DNA from: Spongospora subterranea
Taxonomy: Eukaryota > Endomyxa > Phytomyxea > Plasmodiophorida > Plasmodiophoridae
Assembly: GCA_900404475.1 (NCBI GenBank)
Contig: OUQQ01000394.1
Coordinates: forward strand, 1-18,905
DNA length: 18,905 nt
Direction of reading: 5' to 3'
Shown here in pieces: positions 16,701 through 18,905 of this stretch. The notes beneath the pieces were generated by a model. It saw only the letters and a list, made by a program, of their open reading frames with translations. It did no database searches and was not told where the DNA came from. Numbering within the stretch: the first letter of the stretch is position 1; every line of letters starts with the position of its first letter. The position numbers and the translations under genes are program-made.

Positions 16701-18072
16701 CGGTATCAATTGTCGATAGAGCAGAATTTGGCCCCGTTGCTGAAGGAATACTGGTGTTCGTGGCATTCGGTGAACGAATGTCGCTGCCGGACGCGTTAAT
16801 AAACGGATTTCCATTGGCTGACCCGTTCGTAGGGATGCTGCTCAATGTGGAGTTCCCCGATGAAGGCATATTCGTCAGAACCCGTGCTCCATCAACCAAA
16901 ACCGTGGCCGAAGGAACGATGGAGCTGGCGTTGGAGGTGGTATTCGGCGTCACAGCAGCAGATACTATGATCGATGCATTCTTGACGGGGGAATTTGATG
17001 ACGGTGCCGAAGAATTCACCTCGGGTTTGCGCAAGATCGACGGCAGCAACGATAAATATGGGTGAGACGTCTTAGCGCCAATATTGCTGGGTGCCCCATT
17101 ACTGGATGAGTTGGACGAGACCGAACTATTCTTTAATGGAACAAGTGTGTCTGGCATCAACAGAGGGGTGCCATGACGGCCTGAGTTATTACTGCCGGAG
17201 ATGGATTCCGATGATTTTCCTGAATCGCTTGCAGCTGGGACCATTCCTTGTGAAGAAGAATTGCTTGGAACCAATATAGACCCTTTTGGAGTTACGACAA
17301 GGTACGCGTTCGGTTGTGTGCCTTTTTGGCTTGATCCAGTATCAGTCTGATTGTTAGAGGGCAACAAAGACGATTTGACCAGGTTGATGAGCGATGTCAA
17401 GAGTGATGGCGCTTGAGCATTACCTATCGTATAATTCGTGAGAAGGGGAGAGGAATCATTGGACAATCCTTGAGTTGAAATCTGATCCTTAGCAGGCGCA
17501 ATAGGATAGGCCTTTTTGCGATTATCCTTAGGCTTTGGAACACTATTCGTACTAGATAAACCCGCGATGACACCCTGATGGATCTGCGAATGGGATGGCT
17601 GAGTAGTAGAGTCGACCTCTTTCGCGATCGCGCCTTTCGAATTAGGTTCGCCAGCAAGACCACTAATGACAACCGCAGGCTTGCGATGCTGCTTGGATCC
17701 ATTTTTTTTACCTTTGCCTTTGCTCTTAATTATCACAGGGGCCTTACTTGAAGTGCCGTTTGCAACGCTGGCCACCGCTGCATCGATTTGCGATGTTAGG
17801 TCGCCGATCTTTGAGGCGTTGAACCCTTGTGGCACGGTTATGCGTACCTCGCTGGGTTTCCCCTCAGTTTTCGACGGGGTTGGGCGCTCAACACCCTGAT
17901 CCTTGAAACGAAAGGAACCGGGCTGGTACGACGACTCATCGTGCTGAACGGGAGCCGAGAATACAGCGATCTTCAAATCGTCATTACATTCGTCAGCATT
18001 GGCCAGACATAAGATGAGACAGCTGCCTAATATCGCGACCGTTATCGCTCTCAGAGGGATTAGGCCTGACAT
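13765..18072 (-). CDS. secreted Ser/Thr/Asn/Lys-rich repeat protein, mucin-like
   Basis: One uninterrupted exon of 1435 codons. Residues 1-26 form a clear signal peptide (hydrophobic run ITVAILGSCLILCLA, cleavage probably after ANA), followed by DECNDD. Most of the rest is low-complexity and hydrophilic, with almost no cysteine or tryptophan, and very many N-x-S/T sequons and Ser/Thr-Pro sites. A region around residues 540-725 consists of a degenerate decapeptide (NGSTSAAPST-like). Residues about 868-1038 hold (KKSG)n blocks and a 54-residue tandem repeat. Around 1138 and 1185 NATIPSMAH and NVTIPSMAH recur. The C-terminus ends KSYKKSAK, and no transmembrane span or GPI signal is evident. This suggests a heavily glycosylated extracellular matrix, coat or secretory-gland protein. 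Alternating Lys and Ser recalls silaffin-like mineral-binding proteins, but no homology is shown. Absence of introns contrasts with the intron-rich neighbours. No family recognised. Confidence 0.88.
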   Translation of the reverse strand: MSGLIPLRAITVAILGSCLILCLANADECNDDLKIAVFSAPVQHDESSYQPGSFRFKDQGVERPTPSKTEGKPSEVRITVPQGFNASKIGDLTSQIDAAVASVANGTSSKAPVIIKSKGKGKKNGSKQHRKPAVVISGLAGEPNSKGAIAKEVDSTTQPSHSQIHQGVIAGLSSTNSVPKPKDNRKKAYPIAPAKDQISTQGLSNDSSPLLTNYTIGNAQAPSLLTSLINLVKSSLLPSNNQTDTGSSQKGTQPNAYLVVTPKGSILVPSNSSSQGMVPAASDSGKSSESISGSNNSGRHGTPLLMPDTLVPLKNSSVSSNSSSNGAPSNIGAKTSHPYLSLLPSILRKPEVNSSAPSSNSPVKNASIIVSAAVTPNTTSNASSIVPSATVLVDGARVLTNMPSSGNSTLSSIPTNGSANGNPFINASGSDIRSPNATNTSIPSATGPNSALSTIDTVTNAPITHVGIIVVPALNASAINAPGTNVSTKVGPSTAPVANTDASLSSGSGSMSFANGSSKAVPSISSLITAAPIINGSTNSPFVSGAVSSVPSTSSAVPSTNGSISSAPFTNSSTISSPSTNGSTSAAPSTKSTTGKTPVSNGTVSTIPSTSNLTIGVPSANSSTTDDSVNAAPSANNVITKAPSNSGSNSSGPSANKSIIGAPLTNGSISAPFANGSISAVPFTTGSTGAVPSTNVSTNVGPATNGLTDSATSGSAGGAPSARNRVPTTGGAGVGSPLKSAANDTQLSTSDATSASGSTKKISPVNDSDKGMRSTIDQVDNLPALDFPANVSASKTSDVASSTAVPITPVLTEKTINDEVTPSKPSTSAPTTRPIATPSKVAKTSLSPSDKNKTSKKGSIPAKGNHASKKVDKKSGKKSGKKSGKKSGKAGSSSPKKKNSSNDSTKSGLPKDQDTLASSKVPSTDKAEIGKKSGKKSGKKSGEASSSSPKKNNSSNDSSKSGLPKDQDTLASSKVPSTDKAEIGKKSGKKSGKKSGEASSSSPKKNNSSNDSSKSGLPKDQDTLASSKAPSTDKAEIVSGSAPDQGSSVAVSSNDATIGDVPMLWDIVKPRDAGGDTSSRDSAVEDAAKVSDRATPTATETSGSANTPSTDSPIKEDQSLKNNGLLRPNENSNATIPSMAHKKPTKSGNHSTYSGRRPQMQKEMRPDIADILLRNDDEKNVTIPSMAHIMHNKSNKSGKVPKKSRMGSNIIKPLAAQVPSKANKSTTRTAGPKLKGTEHAKNNGSHSGKSWSGVNGQPASTNSSSRSSGTPINNSSSNANDGRSWLDIIGHFIPSMLEGDRPSLYADGDEVARSTRIGEAPIPAKKESLDSNIELEKAKDVPKSVFKNVIEEAIPTKSSSGKPSGKPLVNVFDSPSSTDTKTSSYGTAKKDQDASGTRAPVVGSAVLDAINLNIVPSALPSPHSAVVKSYKKSAK
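14960..15470 (-). repeat. 162-bp tandem repeat, three copies, inside the secreted protein gene
   Basis: Anchor points such as gcaagtgtgtcttggtcctt recur at 14999, 15161 and 15323, exactly 162 bp apart (54 codons, frame kept). Each unit encodes (KKSG)3-4, then SSSSPKKNNSSNDSS-like, then SGLPKDQDTLASSK and PSTDKAEI. The two downstream copies are nearly identical. The first protein copy has an extra KKSG and small changes. This is a recent in-frame expansion and a likely site of length polymorphism. Confidence 0.92.
15890..16460 (-). repeat. degenerate 30-bp minisatellite encoding a sequon decapeptide
   Basis: The encoded protein repeats about every ten residues as N-G/S-S/T-x-S-x-x-P-S/F-T, for example NGSISSAPFT, NSSTISSPST, NGSTSAAPST. 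Nearly each unit carries one potential N-glycosylation site and one Pro after a small residue. Copies have diverged more than in the 162-bp repeat, so this array is older. Confidence 0.75.
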
Positions 18073-18905
18073 GACTTGACCTTAACGGAACCTTATATCA
18101 ATAATAGACACAAATAATAATTCAATTTTTCGAGGTGGTGAATAAAATTGCTAAATATAAAATGGATAAATCATCCAGACGATTTCCCACAAGTTGATTC
18201 ATTCTCTGTAAATCAGTTGACTCATTTTAAAGCACCATCTGGCGCCAAATGTGGTTTTTCAGTAACAGTGACTGCTGTGAGCCAATTTTGTCAATACGAA
18301 TTTGTGATTCTTCAGAGCTTGTACTTGGTATGAACATGAGGAAAAAGACAATTTCTTGAATTGGTTAGGTCGTCATGAAAATATTCGGTGGAATTGGATA
18401 CCTTTTTTTCAAACAGGTCGAAGATAAATAATGGTTGGCTCTTCTACGTTAGAGGCCGTACGTTGGAATAGTTACTCTGACCGTTCGGTTGAAATATTAT
18501 ATATCTTCTCTTCAAAACTATTGTTATTGCCAGCACGGGTACCTCAATACACCTTTTTTTTAGCATTTAAGTTTGGACGCTCGTGAAAATGACGTCGACC
18601 GCGGCAGAAGTTGATGCAATGATCGCCAGATAAGAGCGCAGAGAAAAAGTCATGACCGAATATAGACAGGCTCGGTTTCCTATAAAATATGATGGAGAAG
18701 CAAGCACTGTGGCTGCTTAAGCATAGATGTACGTCAACGTGCTGCAAAACTGTAGCCCTCGATACGCCGAACGTCTTCAGGATATTTCGTGGCATAAAAA
18801 GCCAGGCTATGTTGACTGGATCATTTCAAGGAGCAGGTTGATAAATTGGAACAATAATCAATAATACCAATACGACGCCGTGTGCAGTACAATACAATGT
18901 GGTAA
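18073..18905. other. upstream flank of the secreted protein gene
   Basis: On the minus strand a TATA-like GATATAAGG lies about 20-30 nt before the ATG at 18072, unusually close for a promoter with a normal leader. Further out, an 83-codon minus-strand frame (18795-18544, starting MPRNILKTFGVSRATVLQHV) has a faintly helix-turn-helix look, but I cannot support it. The sequence is AT-richer than the genes. Nothing else recognised. Confidence 0.4.

Noticed and set aside
15857..17065. 402-codon plus-strand open frame opposite the secreted repeat protein
   Set aside because: It is the antisense shadow of the repetitive coding sequence: its period and hydrophobic, acidic residues mirror the repeat codons, and it has no splice or start context. 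The 15005-15742 and minus 15704-14868 frames are rejected for the same reason.
18544..18795. 83-codon minus-strand frame with a vague helix-turn-helix start
   Set aside because: Only about 20 residues look protein-like and no continuation or family match could be seen.

Overview
This window is nuclear DNA of a eukaryote with a compact genome. Every gene I could follow by homology is split by introns of about 48-60 nt that splice GT-AG and keep the reading frame. No bacterial operon signals are present. Base composition is moderate, coding stretches are dense on the right, and the left third is littered with inverted repeats and remnants of DNA transposons. The gene content (ACAD10/11-type fusion, NDUFS4, SUV3) is that of an aerobic eukaryote with a normal mitochondrion that includes complex I. 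The fit to animal orthologues is good, and a compact invertebrate genome is my favoured guess. An oomycete-like or other protist host is not excluded, because transposon remnants of these kinds also occur there.

Layout. 1-2830: no gene I can name, but three foldback or inverted-repeat structures, including an almost complete 604-bp palindrome (726-1329). 2832-4239 (minus): 3' part of a SWIM-zinc-finger, MULE/FAR1-like gene in five phase-consistent exons, with its 5' end cut off. 4155-4579: two inverted copies of one exon of that gene flanking a 254-bp Harbinger (HARBI1-like) transposase fragment. 4775-5137: exon-like fragments. 5301-8627 (plus): complete ACAD10/11-type gene, 19 exons, about 780 residues. 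8990-10367 (plus): coding-like but unresolved. 10424-10903 (plus): NDUFS4. 10969-13169 (minus): SUV3 mitochondrial RNA helicase, nine exons. 13392-13676 (minus): small possible membrane protein. 13765-18072 (minus): single-exon gene for a 1435-residue secreted Ser/Thr/Asn/Lys-rich repeat protein. 18073-18905: its upstream flank, nothing else recognised.

Three of the recognised genes act in mitochondria or lipid oxidation: ACAD10/11 (acyl-CoA oxidation), NDUFS4 (complex I) and SUV3 (RNA turnover). NDUFS4 and SUV3 converge with only 65 bp between stop codons. The most interesting items are the very loose 5' splice sites, an unused-looking splice acceptor just before NDUFS4 that could be a trans-splicing site, the composite MULE/Harbinger foldback, and the secreted repeat protein with (KKSG)n blocks and a sequon-bearing decapeptide repeat.
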